In this document: in pieces, positions 34,894 through 44,110 of the stretch
How positions within the stretch are numbered: position 1 is the first letter of the stretch
Layout of the letters: every line of letters starts with the position of its first letter
NCBI RefSeq assembly: GCF_029223285.1
Contig: NZ_JARHUJ010000004.1
Location: 789,035-853,034, forward strand
DNA from: Paraflavitalea sp. CAU 1676
Lineage (GTDB): Bacteria; Bacteroidota; Bacteroidia; Chitinophagales; Chitinophagaceae
Direction: 5' to 3'
DNA length: 64,000 nucleotides
Notes under the pieces: model-generated
What the model was told of the DNA's origin: nothing
What the model saw: the letters and a program-made list of their open reading frames with translations, nothing else
The model's database searches: none
Program-made: the position numbers and the translations under genes

Positions 34894-35393
34894 CTTAGGG
34901 ACCTGAGGTGGGGGGGCCAAACTAACTTAGTAACAGGGGGTGGATAATTCAAAAGGACGTTTTCATGAACACTTTGAGGGCTCCAATTGTGCTGCATTTC
35001 GCCCTTTTTCGATGGCCTGCTATCAGGGAGTATCCCGTGTAGTTCGCTTCCCTGCTGCTTTCCGGCGCAGAAATGTACCGTTAACTATTAAATAATTGAC
35101 ACATTCACACAAACCGGGCGGGTATACCTTTCCAACCGGCAGCAAATAGCCTTATTGGTCATTTATAGAAATCTATCTCAAGGGAAATAAAACAAGGTGA
35201 TAAATATTGAAGGAAATTTATAGAGCGGACCCTGGTATACCGAGGGACCCATGATCATGAGAAAAACTACGCAGTTTCAATAACCCGGGCCGCCACGTCA
35301 AAAACGGGAACGCTACGATAGCTTGAATATTCACCGGTCCGGGTTATTTGAAATTGTTACACGCTGCGGCATAGTGCCAGCCGGATCATTTGC
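34894..35393. other. intergenic stretch with a long imperfect inverted repeat
   Basis: No gene seen. TTTCAATAACCCGGGCCG (35275-35292) and CGGTCCGGGTTATTTGAAA (35335-35353) are inverted copies with one bulge and one mismatch, 42 bp apart, about 40 bp downstream of the barrel-protein stop. A G-run occurs near 34911. Confidence 0.55.
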
Positions 35394-36638
35394 CTAATCG
35401 TACTTATGTCCTTTGCTGAACAGGAATTCACGCAGCGAAAGGGTCAACGTGGCCTGTACATAGTTTTCTTTGATCAGGCCATTCGTGATCGTGCCGCGGC
35501 GTCCCGCCTCCAGCGAAAGTCCGTAAAACAGACTACCACTTAAATAACCGCCATAACCAATACTGCCTCCTATTTCATTGACGGGTGTGTTGCGGATGCG
35601 CAGGTAAGAGTTGTGGGTGAAAAAGCCGGCCTGAACATAATTCTTTTCATACCGCCGCCCCCAACGCTCCACCTGGTTCGAGAACTGAATACCTGCCGAT
35701 AACCGACGGCTGTCAATAAGGGTATAGCCATATCCCCGTTGTTTCAGATCAGTCCAGCTTTGGTAGTTGTAATCTACGGCCATCGTTAGCCGGTTCTTGT
35801 GCGTAAAGGAGATACCAGCATCGTACGATACGGGCAACGAAAAAGGGGTACCAGTAATCGTTTCATCTTCTTTCACAGCCGTACCACCCTCCGTAATGGA
35901 AACGGTACGTTCTGAGTTAAGTGTTGTTTTGGTGGTGAACTTCCCGCCCAACGCAATCTTCCAATTCTTGCTGAGATTGGCAGCATAAATGGATCCAAAC
36001 TCAAACCGGAAATTATTGTAGAACTCCCTTGTTTTGGTAACGATATCTGCAGCCAATACATCCCCGGTCAGGGTTTCGGTATGGTTTAGCGAGCCGAAAA
36101 TAAAAGAAGAGCGAATGCCTACCGAAAAATGGCGCCCCAACGCGAATGCATTGTTCCAATACACATTGTACAGGCCACCGTCGCCTTCATAATCGCCCAG
36201 GTAGCTGTCATTCGATCCTTCAATACTTTTCGTCGCCGTATAGTGATACCCGGCATAGCTTACAGGCATAAAGCCCACACTGCTGGCCCAGAAGTTGTTA
36301 AGTTTGGTAGCCACTGAAAAGCTTTTTAAGGACAGGTCACGCGTCGAACGGTTGGCTTCGCCGATCGGTGTTCCCGCATAAGAAACGATCTTGCCGGTCA
36401 GCGCCATATTCACATAAACATTGCTTCGCTCAAGGCTGCTTAAAGAAGCAGGGTTCTTTACGAATTGATAATACGGACTACTCATCAACGAAATAGAACT
36501 GTTGGCCATGCCAATGCTCCGGTCATAGAACCGTTGTTCAAGGTCTCCCACACCATAAATGGAATAAGGGGCATTGTAATCCTGGGCTTTTAAGGAGAGG
36601 CCCGCGAGCAGAAGAGAAAACGTAAGAAGTTTTTGCAT
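35394..36638 (-). CDS. outer-membrane beta-barrel protein (OmpP1/FadL-like)
   Basis: The 414-residue protein has a signal peptide (MQKLLTFSLLLAGLSLKAQ) and then alternating amphipathic strands with many aromatic residues. The start of the mature part (YSIYGVGDLEQRFYDRSIGMANSSISL) resembles Bacteroidota OmpP1/PorV-like barrels. No enzymatic motif is present. It is 12 bp downstream of the DUF4270 gene and likely co-transcribed. Confidence 0.82.
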   Translation of the reverse strand: MQKLLTFSLLLAGLSLKAQDYNAPYSIYGVGDLEQRFYDRSIGMANSSISLMSSPYYQFVKNPASLSSLERSNVYVNMALTGKIVSYAGTPIGEANRSTRDLSLKSFSVATKLNNFWASSVGFMPVSYAGYHYTATKSIEGSNDSYLGDYEGDGGLYNVYWNNAFALGRHFSVGIRSSFIFGSLNHTETLTGDVLAADIVTKTREFYNNFRFEFGSIYAANLSKNWKIALGGKFTTKTTLNSERTVSITEGGTAVKEDETITGTPFSLPVSYDAGISFTHKNRLTMAVDYNYQSWTDLKQRGYGYTLIDSRRLSAGIQFSNQVERWGRRYEKNYVQAGFFTHNSYLRIRNTPVNEIGGSIGYGGYLSGSLFYGLSLEAGRRGTITNGLIKENYVQATLTLSLREFLFSKGHKYD

Positions 36639-36650
36639 GAGTGTCCGGGT

Positions 36651-37994
36651 TTATTGAACCGTCATAACGGTCACTGATAATTGAGTCTTGTATTTGGCAT
36701 GATCATGAGCACCCATCAATGCCCTGTTGAGCTTTTTGGCCGAACCGGGATATTCCTCCAGTACGAAAACGCCACCTTCCGAATTACCGGCACTATTTAA
36801 TAAGTAACTGACGTACGACGAAACATCAAAGCTGTATTGTGTGTTCAGCCGGTAGATATAGTCGATGCTGGGCGCAGTATATTGAGCTGTTGTGCCGTCG
36901 GCCCCTGGCAAAGCATCACCGATACCATTCGTAGCGTCCGTTTGTGCCAGGAATAAAGTATCCGGTAGGCGGAAACCATAGTTGTCGAAGGATTGCTCGA
37001 TGGGCTTGATGATCAGTTTAGCATTCAGCAATTTCACCACGCTTGATAATCCCAAAACATTCCGGAGCGACGGAAACTTGATCTTCATCATAACACCCGT
37101 ACCGGCTTGCGTAAATGCATAAGGATACGCTTCGGAAGTAAAGAATTCTGTCTGCCCGGCAAAACCTGGTTGCAGGGGCGTATTGGTGCGGTTACTCGAC
37201 ACCTGGTTGTACTGGTAACCGGTTCTTGTTAAAGAAAAGGAGATGACATGTTCCTGGTATACAGGGATCGTCGTGTGGTAATAAAGTTTCATCATCACAC
37301 TGCTGTCGGCAGTGAAGCTGAAGATGGCGCCTTTATCCTGGGCGTTGACCTGGATGCAAAAGCCGCGCAAATAATTCAGAAAGGCATCTTCGCTTTTCAT
37401 TTCGGCTGCCTGCAGTTTGATCTTATTGAACAGTTCTGCCCCCCTGGTTTGTGGCAACCTGATTTGGAGCGAATCATTTCTGCTCGGACGAATCAATTGC
37501 GTAGTACTGCCAAGGGCAGCGGAAAGCTTAGCTGTTACAGAAGTGTTAAAGAGCTTGCTGGCATAACTATACTCAGGCTGATAAGCAAGCTCATAAACCG
37601 AAAAGGTTTGCGCCTTTGACGTGTCGCCATAATAATGTTTATCCGGTTTCAGGGTCATTGACAACGAATCATAGACAGCGTCATTGGGAAAGGTGATAGA
37701 AGATATATCGGCAGGCAAGCCCAATTGAAAATAGGTACTGGCCATCGTCGCCCCCAAATGCGGATCTTCCCACCGGCCGATCAATAGCTTGCCAGTGCCT
37801 GAGGTCGGGAACGAATCCAGCACTACCGTTGAGATCACTGGCGTAATGGTATCGATGGTGATGAGTCTGGTATAATTATCGTCGCCCAGGTTACCAAACT
37901 TGATCTCGTCTTTATAACAGGCACTGAGCAAAAAAGAGGAAAGACAGGTACTGAACAAAACAGCAACAACAGATTTCGGTAAAGTCATACACAT
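36651..37994 (-). CDS. DUF4270 family lipoprotein
   Basis: The 447-residue protein has a lipoprotein signal with lipobox LLSAC; the start may be ATG 37994 or 37988. The body begins with YKDEIKFGNLGDDNYTRLITIDT and contains the DUF4270 features (GRWEDPHLGATMASTYFQLGL; a C-terminal FVLEEYPGSAKKLNRALMG). DUF4270 proteins are found throughout Bacteroidota, are predicted to be surface lipoproteins, and have no known function. It pairs with the barrel gene and diverges from a kelch/DUF4907/LytS/LytTR operon. Confidence 0.88.
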   Translation of the reverse strand: MCMTLPKSVVAVLFSTCLSSFLLSACYKDEIKFGNLGDDNYTRLITIDTITPVISTVVLDSFPTSGTGKLLIGRWEDPHLGATMASTYFQLGLPADISSITFPNDAVYDSLSMTLKPDKHYYGDTSKAQTFSVYELAYQPEYSYASKLFNTSVTAKLSAALGSTTQLIRPSRNDSLQIRLPQTRGAELFNKIKLQAAEMKSEDAFLNYLRGFCIQVNAQDKGAIFSFTADSSVMMKLYYHTTIPVYQEHVISFSLTRTGYQYNQVSSNRTNTPLQPGFAGQTEFFTSEAYPYAFTQAGTGVMMKIKFPSLRNVLGLSSVVKLLNAKLIIKPIEQSFDNYGFRLPDTLFLAQTDATNGIGDALPGADGTTAQYTAPSIDYIYRLNTQYSFDVSSYVSYLLNSAGNSEGGVFVLEEYPGSAKKLNRALMGAHDHAKYKTQLSVTVMTVQ

Positions 37995-38402
37995 AGCGGA
38001 ATGATGATCGGCGCAATATATTGGGCTGTCATTGGGTGGCTTTGTTATAATATATGGTTATTCATGAATAATCGACGAAGGCACGCTTTCGATCTGTAAG
38101 ACACTAAATGAATCAATGGTTGGTTAGGTGCTGTTCACACAAGCCGCGTCATTCTGTTAACAGGTAGCGGTAAACCTCATGCGGGGAGCGAATTATCTCT
38201 GCCGATTATAATAAGAATTTCGTCGATTCAACCTACCAGCCTATCTATTTTACCAAGACGTTTGGAGAGGGTCGGAATACTTTTATCGAAAATACTGTAA
38301 CGCAAAGGGGCCATTGGCCGATTGCCCATTCCGGTACACATCTGCAATCATCCCGCTGCACCGGATCGCCGATGACCGGTCCCTCATACTAAAAACTTGA
38401 AA
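37995..38402. other. divergent intergenic region of the DUF4270 / kelch locus
   Basis: About 400 bp hold no gene. TTATTCATGAATAA at 38058-38071 is a perfect 14-bp palindrome. This is the natural place for control by the LytTR regulator encoded downstream, but I could not identify clear LytTR direct repeats. Confidence 0.5.
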
Positions 38403-39428
38403 ATGATGAAACAAATTGCTGTTTATGCTGCTTCCTTATTGATTGTATCGACACCGGTATTCCTCTTGCCGGGGTGCACCAAAAGCACCGATAGCGACGA
38501 TGAACTGGTGGGCAACTGGTCGATCAGCAAAGACTTTGAGAATGATGCCCGTAGTGAGGCTGTTCTGTTTACCATCGGCGATAAAGCATACCTGGGAACA
38601 GGCGTATCGGCCACCAAGCGTTACAACGATCTGTGGGAATTCGACTTCGACAAAGGTTATTGGACAAGAATGAAAGAAATGCCGGGAGCAGCCCGTAATT
38701 CTGCCGTGGCCTTCTCGGTAGGCACCAAGGGATATGTAGGAACCGGTACCGATGGGTACGATGAATTCAATGATATGTATTCCTTCGACCCTGCCTCCAA
38801 CACCTGGGATCCCTTAACAGCATTCCCCGGATCGGCCAGGTACAATGCAGTCGCATTTACTATCGGCGATAAAGGATACATCTGCTCCGGTTACGATGGC
38901 AGTGACCTGCAGGATCTTTGGTCTTTTACACCCGGAACAGGTCAGTGGGAACAATTAAAGAGTATGAACCGCAGAAGGTCGGCATCTACAGCTTTTGTGA
39001 TCGATAACAAAGCTTACATCGTAAGCGGTAATAACAACGGAGCAGCATTGAACGACTTGCTGGTATACGATCCCGCAACAAAAGACTGGACCGAAAAGAG
39101 AAAGCTCACCGATGTTTCTGACGAAACGTACGACGATGATTATAGCTCCATTGTTCGGTACAATGCGGTAAGTTTTGTTATGAACAACAAAGCTTATCTC
39201 GCTACAGGACAAAGCGGATCCTTTAATTCCACAGTTTGGGAATACGACCCCGCATCGGATGTTTGGGCACAGAAAACCGCTTTTGAAGGTAAGTCAAGAG
39301 AAGGAGCAGTGGCCATGACATTGAAGAACAAAGGGTTTGTGTTAACAGGACGTAACGGGTCGGAATATTATTATAACATGTTTGAATTTCATCCCAACGA
39401 TGAACAGAACGACGATGACAATCAATAA
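38403..39428 (+). CDS. kelch-repeat lipoprotein
   Basis: The 341-residue protein (ATG 38403; a TTG at 38397 and ATG 38406 are also in frame) has lipobox LLPGC followed by six kelch-type repeats, each containing a strand like AVAFTIGDKGYICSG and then a 'ndlWefDp...W' segment. Six repeats make a complete beta propeller, likely a surface-exposed binding module. The tail is Asp/Asn-rich. The stop overlaps the DUF4907 gene. Confidence 0.9.
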   Translation: MMKQIAVYAASLLIVSTPVFLLPGCTKSTDSDDELVGNWSISKDFENDARSEAVLFTIGDKAYLGTGVSATKRYNDLWEFDFDKGYWTRMKEMPGAARNSAVAFSVGTKGYVGTGTDGYDEFNDMYSFDPASNTWDPLTAFPGSARYNAVAFTIGDKGYICSGYDGSDLQDLWSFTPGTGQWEQLKSMNRRRSASTAFVIDNKAYIVSGNNNGAALNDLLVYDPATKDWTEKRKLTDVSDETYDDDYSSIVRYNAVSFVMNNKAYLATGQSGSFNSTVWEYDPASDVWAQKTAFEGKSREGAVAMTLKNKGFVLTGRNGSEYYYNMFEFHPNDEQNDDDNQ

Positions 39429-39756
39429 GATTCCACGTATCCTGGTGGCTGCCGTCGTTGTGGCGGCAGCTATTACCGTAGTCAAGCTCTATTCATCCGC
39501 CGCGCCGGTCAATGGCGAAACGCTTACCTATAAGTGCTTTGAACAGGAGGCAGGCTGGGGATACGATATAGTGACGGGTGGCAGGATCATCATCCATCAA
39601 TCGATCGATCCTGCATTGCCCGGCAGGAGAGGGTTTGCCACGAAAGCCCAGGCAGCCGCCGATGCAGCAATTGTTATAGGAAAGATAAAATTGGGTGAAA
39701 CCCCGGCATTTAATGTACCTGTAAAGCAGCAGACCGGTACCTTCCCGGCTCAATAG
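39415..39756 (+). CDS. DUF4907 family membrane-anchored protein
   Basis: ATG 39415 gives 113 residues; ATG 39400 is also possible. Both overlap the end of the kelch gene. The protein has an N-terminal signal anchor (ILVAAVVVAAAITVVKLYSS) and a short extracytoplasmic domain with YKCFEQEAGWGYDI and RRGFATKAQAAADAAIVI, typical of DUF4907. Function unknown; the family often sits with kelch, LytS and LytTR genes as here. Confidence 0.82.
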   Translation: MTINKIPRILVAAVVVAAAITVVKLYSSAAPVNGETLTYKCFEQEAGWGYDIVTGGRIIIHQSIDPALPGRRGFATKAQAAADAAIVIGKIKLGETPAFNVPVKQQTGTFPAQ

Positions 39757-39757
39757 T

Positions 39758-41191
39758 ATGATGACAAAAGAGAAAGCCCGTGATAGCATAGCTTATATAT
39801 TGGGGTTTAAACCCGTTAAAACAAAACGTCATCGGGTACTGGTCATAGTGTCACATCTCTTTTTGTGGGGATTGTTCCTGGCACTGCCCTTGCTGATCTA
39901 CAGGATCAGGATATTGGATATCACATTTTTTTACCGTGAGCTCATTTCCAAATCCTTTTTAGTCATCCTGTTCTATGTAAACTATTATTACCTGATACCC
40001 AGGTTTTTTCAGCGCAGAAAGATTGCCAACTACTTTCTGTCTATCACTGCTGCGCTGGTGTTGCTCTGTGCATTGAACATAGCTACAGAGTATTTCTTTC
40101 GGGAGCACCTGCGTACACATGCCCGACGATACTTTTTAACCAGCAGGGTGGGCAATGGAATGGTGGCCATGAAGGATACCCTGATAGGACCTCACCCGCT
40201 AAACCTGCCCACATTGTCTCCTGCACCGGCCATGGGCACCATACAGGTAATGGGCAACGCCGTTGCAGGCGAAACCTTTGTGGTGGAAACCAACCATACG
40301 CCAGACGATTCGGCACGCAGGCCCATGAGACATTGGCGCCGGTTCTTCAAAGGCTCGCCACCAGGCGATTCGATGGCCGTAACGGCAGCAGTACCCGCCA
40401 TGCCTTTTTTTAGAGAAGGACCGTTTGGCGAAAGAAGTATATTCTGGATGGGGTTCTCCATGGTATTGATGAATACACTTTCATCGGGCGTGATCATATT
40501 GCTCATCAGTGGGTTCATCAAACTCGCCAATTCACTCATCATAAGTGAGAAACAAAAAAAGGCATTGGAAAATGAGCGGCTGAATGCAGAATTGAATTTT
40601 CTGAAGCTGCAGATCAATCCTCATTTTCTGTTCAATACGCTGAACAGCATTTATTCCCAGGCACACCTGAAATCGGAACAAACGGAATATTCCATCCTGA
40701 AGTTCTCGCAGATCATGCGGTATGTGCTGTACGATAGTACCACCGAAAAGATACCGCTTACCCGTGACCTGGAATATATACGTAACTACATCGACTTGCA
40801 AAAGTTGCGTATCTCGAAAAACATAACCATTCAGTATGAAGTAAAGGGCGTCACCAACGATTTGCTGATAGCCCCCCTCTTGCTGATCACGTTTATAGAA
40901 AACGCCTTTAAGCATGGGATCAGTTACTCAAGCCCATCAGCTATCGACATTAAGATTAGCATGGTGGGAAATGATCTTACGCTGACCGTTGGCAATACCA
41001 TTATCCGGAAAGCGGGAGCTGTTCCTGAAACGGCGGGTGGGGTGGGCCTGGTCAATGCGCGACGCAGGCTGGATGTCTTATATCCCGGTCGTTACTGGCT
41101 CGATATAAGCGACAACAGCAGTATCTATGTGGTAAACCTCAAAATCACCCTGGATCATGAGTCGGGCCGCGATCAGATTGCCCACCGGTAA
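39758..41191 (+). CDS. LytS/YehU-type sensor histidine kinase
   Basis: The 477-residue protein begins 1 bp after DUF4907. Helices are at about 28-48, 60-80, 90-112 and 232-258. Between the last two is an unusual Pro/Met-rich loop of about 120 residues (LNLPTLSPAPAMGTIQVMG...). The His_kinase domain (PF06580 type) has the phospho-acceptor His289 in QINPHFLFNTLNS, and a HATPase region follows with FIENAFKHG and GGVGLVNARRRL. It should phosphorylate the LytTR regulator encoded next. Confidence 0.93.
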   Translation: MMTKEKARDSIAYILGFKPVKTKRHRVLVIVSHLFLWGLFLALPLLIYRIRILDITFFYRELISKSFLVILFYVNYYYLIPRFFQRRKIANYFLSITAALVLLCALNIATEYFFREHLRTHARRYFLTSRVGNGMVAMKDTLIGPHPLNLPTLSPAPAMGTIQVMGNAVAGETFVVETNHTPDDSARRPMRHWRRFFKGSPPGDSMAVTAAVPAMPFFREGPFGERSIFWMGFSMVLMNTLSSGVIILLISGFIKLANSLIISEKQKKALENERLNAELNFLKLQINPHFLFNTLNSIYSQAHLKSEQTEYSILKFSQIMRYVLYDSTTEKIPLTRDLEYIRNYIDLQKLRISKNITIQYEVKGVTNDLLIAPLLLITFIENAFKHGISYSSPSAIDIKISMVGNDLTLTVGNTIIRKAGAVPETAGGVGLVNARRRLDVLYPGRYWLDISDNSSIYVVNLKITLDHESGRDQIAHR

Positions 41192-41244
41192 TCACCTGAT
41201 CAATGGTCTCTCAAAGATCCGGCATAAACAGAAAACTCTAATCG

Positions 41245-41952
41245 ATGCAACTAAACTGCCTCATTGTCGACGACGAACCATGGGCACTTGACCTCATGGA
41301 AGATTTCATTCGCAAAATACCATACCTCCGCCTGGTAGGGCGCTGCGAAGGTCCCATGGCGGCCATACCCTATTTTGAAAAAGAGGAGATCGACCTGGTA
41401 TTACTCGATATCAAAATGCCCGACCTCTCTGGTATCCAGTTTCTGAAGATCTTACCCAAAAAGCCAGCGGTGATCTTTGTGACGGCCTACCATGAATTCG
41501 CGGTAGAAGGGTATGAGCTCGATGCCATCGATTACCTGTTGAAACCGGTTCCCTTCGACCGCTTTGTGTCGGCCGTAAACAAGGCTTATGAATATGTCGG
41601 TTACAGAAAGAACAAGTCTCCACAACGGAAAGATGATTTCCTGTTTATCAAAACAGCCCATAAGATCCAGAAATTATTCTACCATGATATTGTGTACCTC
41701 GAAGGGCTGAAGGACTATACCCGCATCCACCTGGCAGATAGCAAGAAACCCGTCGTTACACTCCAAAGCCTCAAATACTTCGAAACCCGGCTGCCCAACG
41801 AAGATTTCATCCGGATCCACCGCTCGTATATCGTCTCTTTGCGGAAAGTCGATACCGTATCCAGAAAAACGGTCTTCCTCGGCGAAACCGAACTTCCCTG
41901 CAGTGAGCATTACAAAGACCTGTTGTATAATATCATAGGTGAAAAACTCTAG
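41245..41952 (+). CDS. LytTR-family response regulator
   Basis: The 235-residue protein has a receiver domain (about 1-120) with the phospho-acceptor Asp55 in LVLLDIKMPDLSG and acidic residues DDEPWA at the start, and a LytTR DNA-binding domain (about 135-235; FIKTAHKIQKLFYHDIVYLEGLKDY and FIRIHRSYIVSLRKVD). It is the partner of the preceding kinase and may control the divergent DUF4270/kelch promoters. Confidence 0.95.
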   Translation: MQLNCLIVDDEPWALDLMEDFIRKIPYLRLVGRCEGPMAAIPYFEKEEIDLVLLDIKMPDLSGIQFLKILPKKPAVIFVTAYHEFAVEGYELDAIDYLLKPVPFDRFVSAVNKAYEYVGYRKNKSPQRKDDFLFIKTAHKIQKLFYHDIVYLEGLKDYTRIHLADSKKPVVTLQSLKYFETRLPNEDFIRIHRSYIVSLRKVDTVSRKTVFLGETELPCSEHYKDLLYNIIGEKL

Positions 41953-42202
41953 CACTATTTTTCCCGCTGTAAATCAAGCAACTACAGCCTCCTTATCCTT
42001 TCCTTTTTTCTTTTATATATGGAAATCGATTAAATGTGTTCTCCCGGCGTAAAAGGTACCCGGCGAACCGTAAAAACCGCTATTTTCGTCACCGTCCAAA
42101 AAATATCCTGATTATCTGGAATCTGGGCAATATCCAGTCCATCATTCCGTTGATACTGAAAACGTTGATCAATTAATTCATCCCCTTAAAAAGGCTGAAT
42201 CT

Positions 42203-42976
42203 ATGAAAAAACCGAACAAGGCAAGATTCTGTACGCTGGTAAGTGCCCCCTTATTAGGTTTAGCAATGCTGTTGCTATGCTCTTTTGTACCCGTATCTTC
42301 TACGGTAACCACCAGTAATTTTAAGTTTCGAAATACTACTCCCCACAAACTGGAGAACCCCTCAAAAGTTGCAGCATTTTCATTTCGGAATAGCATGGAG
42401 ATATACGATAGCCTGCACCTGGAAGAACTGGGGCTGTCTAAAATGGTGTATCGCCTCGCTGTAAAAGGAATGGAAAAACTCTCGCACGCAGGAAAACTCA
42501 AAGGAAACGTCATATCCATCGTCGATTTCAGTCAGCCCAGTACGAACAAGCGCCTGTATGTGATCGACCTCGATAATTACGAACTACTCTATAACACCTG
42601 GGTTGCCCATGGCATGAGGTCCGGCAAGACCATGGCCAATGTATTTTCCAATAAGCCATCCTCCAATAAAAGCAGCCTTGGTTTCTACATTACCGGCGAA
42701 GCGTATCAAGGTACCAATGGGTATTCCCTGAAATTGCAGGGGGTAGAAAAAGGCATCAATGACTTTGCCTACCGCCGGGCTATCGTTATTCATGGAGCCG
42801 ATTATGTAAGCGAGCAATTTATTTCCAACCAGGGGTATATTGGTCGTAGCAAAGGTTGTCCGGCAGTCCCGATAGAGATCTGCCAGCCCATGATCGATCA
42901 GATCAAGGATGGAACCTGCCTGTTTATTTATCATCCTACATCGACCTACCGCAGCAGATCTCCGCTTTTACGCTAA
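42203..42976 (+). CDS. murein L,D-transpeptidase catalytic-domain family protein (YkuD-like)
   Basis: The 257-residue protein has an N-terminal membrane or signal segment (about 11-30) and a YkuD_2-type domain (about 80-250). The catalytic motif is AIVIHGADYV followed by GRSKGCPAV with the nucleophile Cys219. Family members cross-link or modify peptidoglycan in the periplasm. It stands alone, 250 bp downstream of the LytTR gene. A location in the periplasm is expected. Confidence 0.9.
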   Translation: MKKPNKARFCTLVSAPLLGLAMLLLCSFVPVSSTVTTSNFKFRNTTPHKLENPSKVAAFSFRNSMEIYDSLHLEELGLSKMVYRLAVKGMEKLSHAGKLKGNVISIVDFSQPSTNKRLYVIDLDNYELLYNTWVAHGMRSGKTMANVFSNKPSSNKSSLGFYITGEAYQGTNGYSLKLQGVEKGINDFAYRRAIVIHGADYVSEQFISNQGYIGRSKGCPAVPIEICQPMIDQIKDGTCLFIYHPTSTYRSRSPLLR

Positions 42977-43092
42977 TAGCAGATCATCACAAGTATACCG
43001 GAGGAGTGTTAGAGACTAATGCGGAGCGTTCGTTTCCCTGGCTTGTTTATAACTCGTGTAATTCCTTTTTCCAATTCGAATATCCAATTATT

Positions 43093-43100
43093 TATCTTTG
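43093..43100 (+). promoter_or_regulatory. candidate -7 promoter box of the dehydrogenase-transferase operon
   Basis: TATCTTTG fits TAnnTTTG and lies 30 bp before the ATG at 43131. No -33 element is clear. Confidence 0.45.
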
Positions 43101-43130
43101 ATTTTTAATTCATTATAACTCACAATACCT

Positions 43131-44105
43131 ATGCTAAAGGTTGGCGTATTCGGCGTTGGTCATCTCGGAAAATTTCACCTCAACAACTGGAAAGATATAA
43201 AAGACGTGGAGCTGGTGGGTTTCTACGATCCGCACGACGTATCTGCTCAGGAAGTCACGGAAAAATATCAGTTGCCGCGGTTCCTTGACCCCGAGCGCCT
43301 CCTGGAAGCTGTTGATATCGTCGATATTGTGGCGCCTACTACCTACCATTTCGAGCTTTGCAAATTGGCGATCCGCAAGGGAAAACATGTTTTTGTGGAA
43401 AAGCCATTGGCGAATACGATGGAAGAAGCCCGCGAGCTCGTGAAACTGGTTCGCGAATCCAACATAAAGCTGCAGGTAGGTCATGTAGAACGGTTCAACC
43501 CCGCCTACCTGGGCATTCAGCACCTTCAGTTGAATCCCATGTTCATAGAGGTACACCGCCTCGCGCAATTCAACCCGAGGGGTACAGAGGTAAGCGTGAT
43601 CCTCGACCTGATGATCCATGATATTGATATCATACTCAGTATCGTACGGAGTGAGGTGAAACTGATCTCCGCCAGCGGGGTCGCTGTAATGACAGATACG
43701 CCCGACATTGCCAACGTACGCATTGAATTTAACAATGGCTGTGTAGCCAATCTCACCTCCAGCCGCATTTCGATGAAGAAAATGCGAAAAATGCGGTTAT
43801 TCCAGAAAGATGCTTATATTGGAGTAGACTTTCTCAACAAAAAGTCCGAAGTTATTAAGCTGAAGACTCCCCAGGATGTAGATGCCTTTTCCTTTGACCT
43901 GGATACACCGCATGGAAAAAAGACAATTGCGGTCATAAACCCCCAGGTTCCTGATGTTAACGCGATCAAAAAAGAATTGGAATCCTTCCGGGATTCAATC
44001 CTGAACAATACACCCACCAGGGTTTCAGAAGTAGATGGTTACAGGGCAATGGATGTAGCACACCAGATTTTACAGAAAATAAAAAACAACAGCATTACCT
44101 CGTAG
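43131..44105 (+). CDS. Gfo/Idh/MocA-family oxidoreductase
   Basis: The 324-residue protein has the Rossmann start VGVFGVGHLGKFH, the EKP motif (GKHVFVEKPLA) that binds NAD(P) and sugar, and a C-terminal alpha/beta domain with DLMIHDIDI. Such enzymes oxidise or reduce sugars, often nucleotide sugars. The next gene, a sugar-phosphate transferase, is 5 bp away, so a role in making an envelope polysaccharide precursor is likely but the substrate is unknown. Confidence 0.92.
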   Translation: MLKVGVFGVGHLGKFHLNNWKDIKDVELVGFYDPHDVSAQEVTEKYQLPRFLDPERLLEAVDIVDIVAPTTYHFELCKLAIRKGKHVFVEKPLANTMEEARELVKLVRESNIKLQVGHVERFNPAYLGIQHLQLNPMFIEVHRLAQFNPRGTEVSVILDLMIHDIDIILSIVRSEVKLISASGVAVMTDTPDIANVRIEFNNGCVANLTSSRISMKKMRKMRLFQKDAYIGVDFLNKKSEVIKLKTPQDVDAFSFDLDTPHGKKTIAVINPQVPDVNAIKKELESFRDSILNNTPTRVSEVDGYRAMDVAHQILQKIKNNSITS

Positions 44106-44110
44106 CTTTC

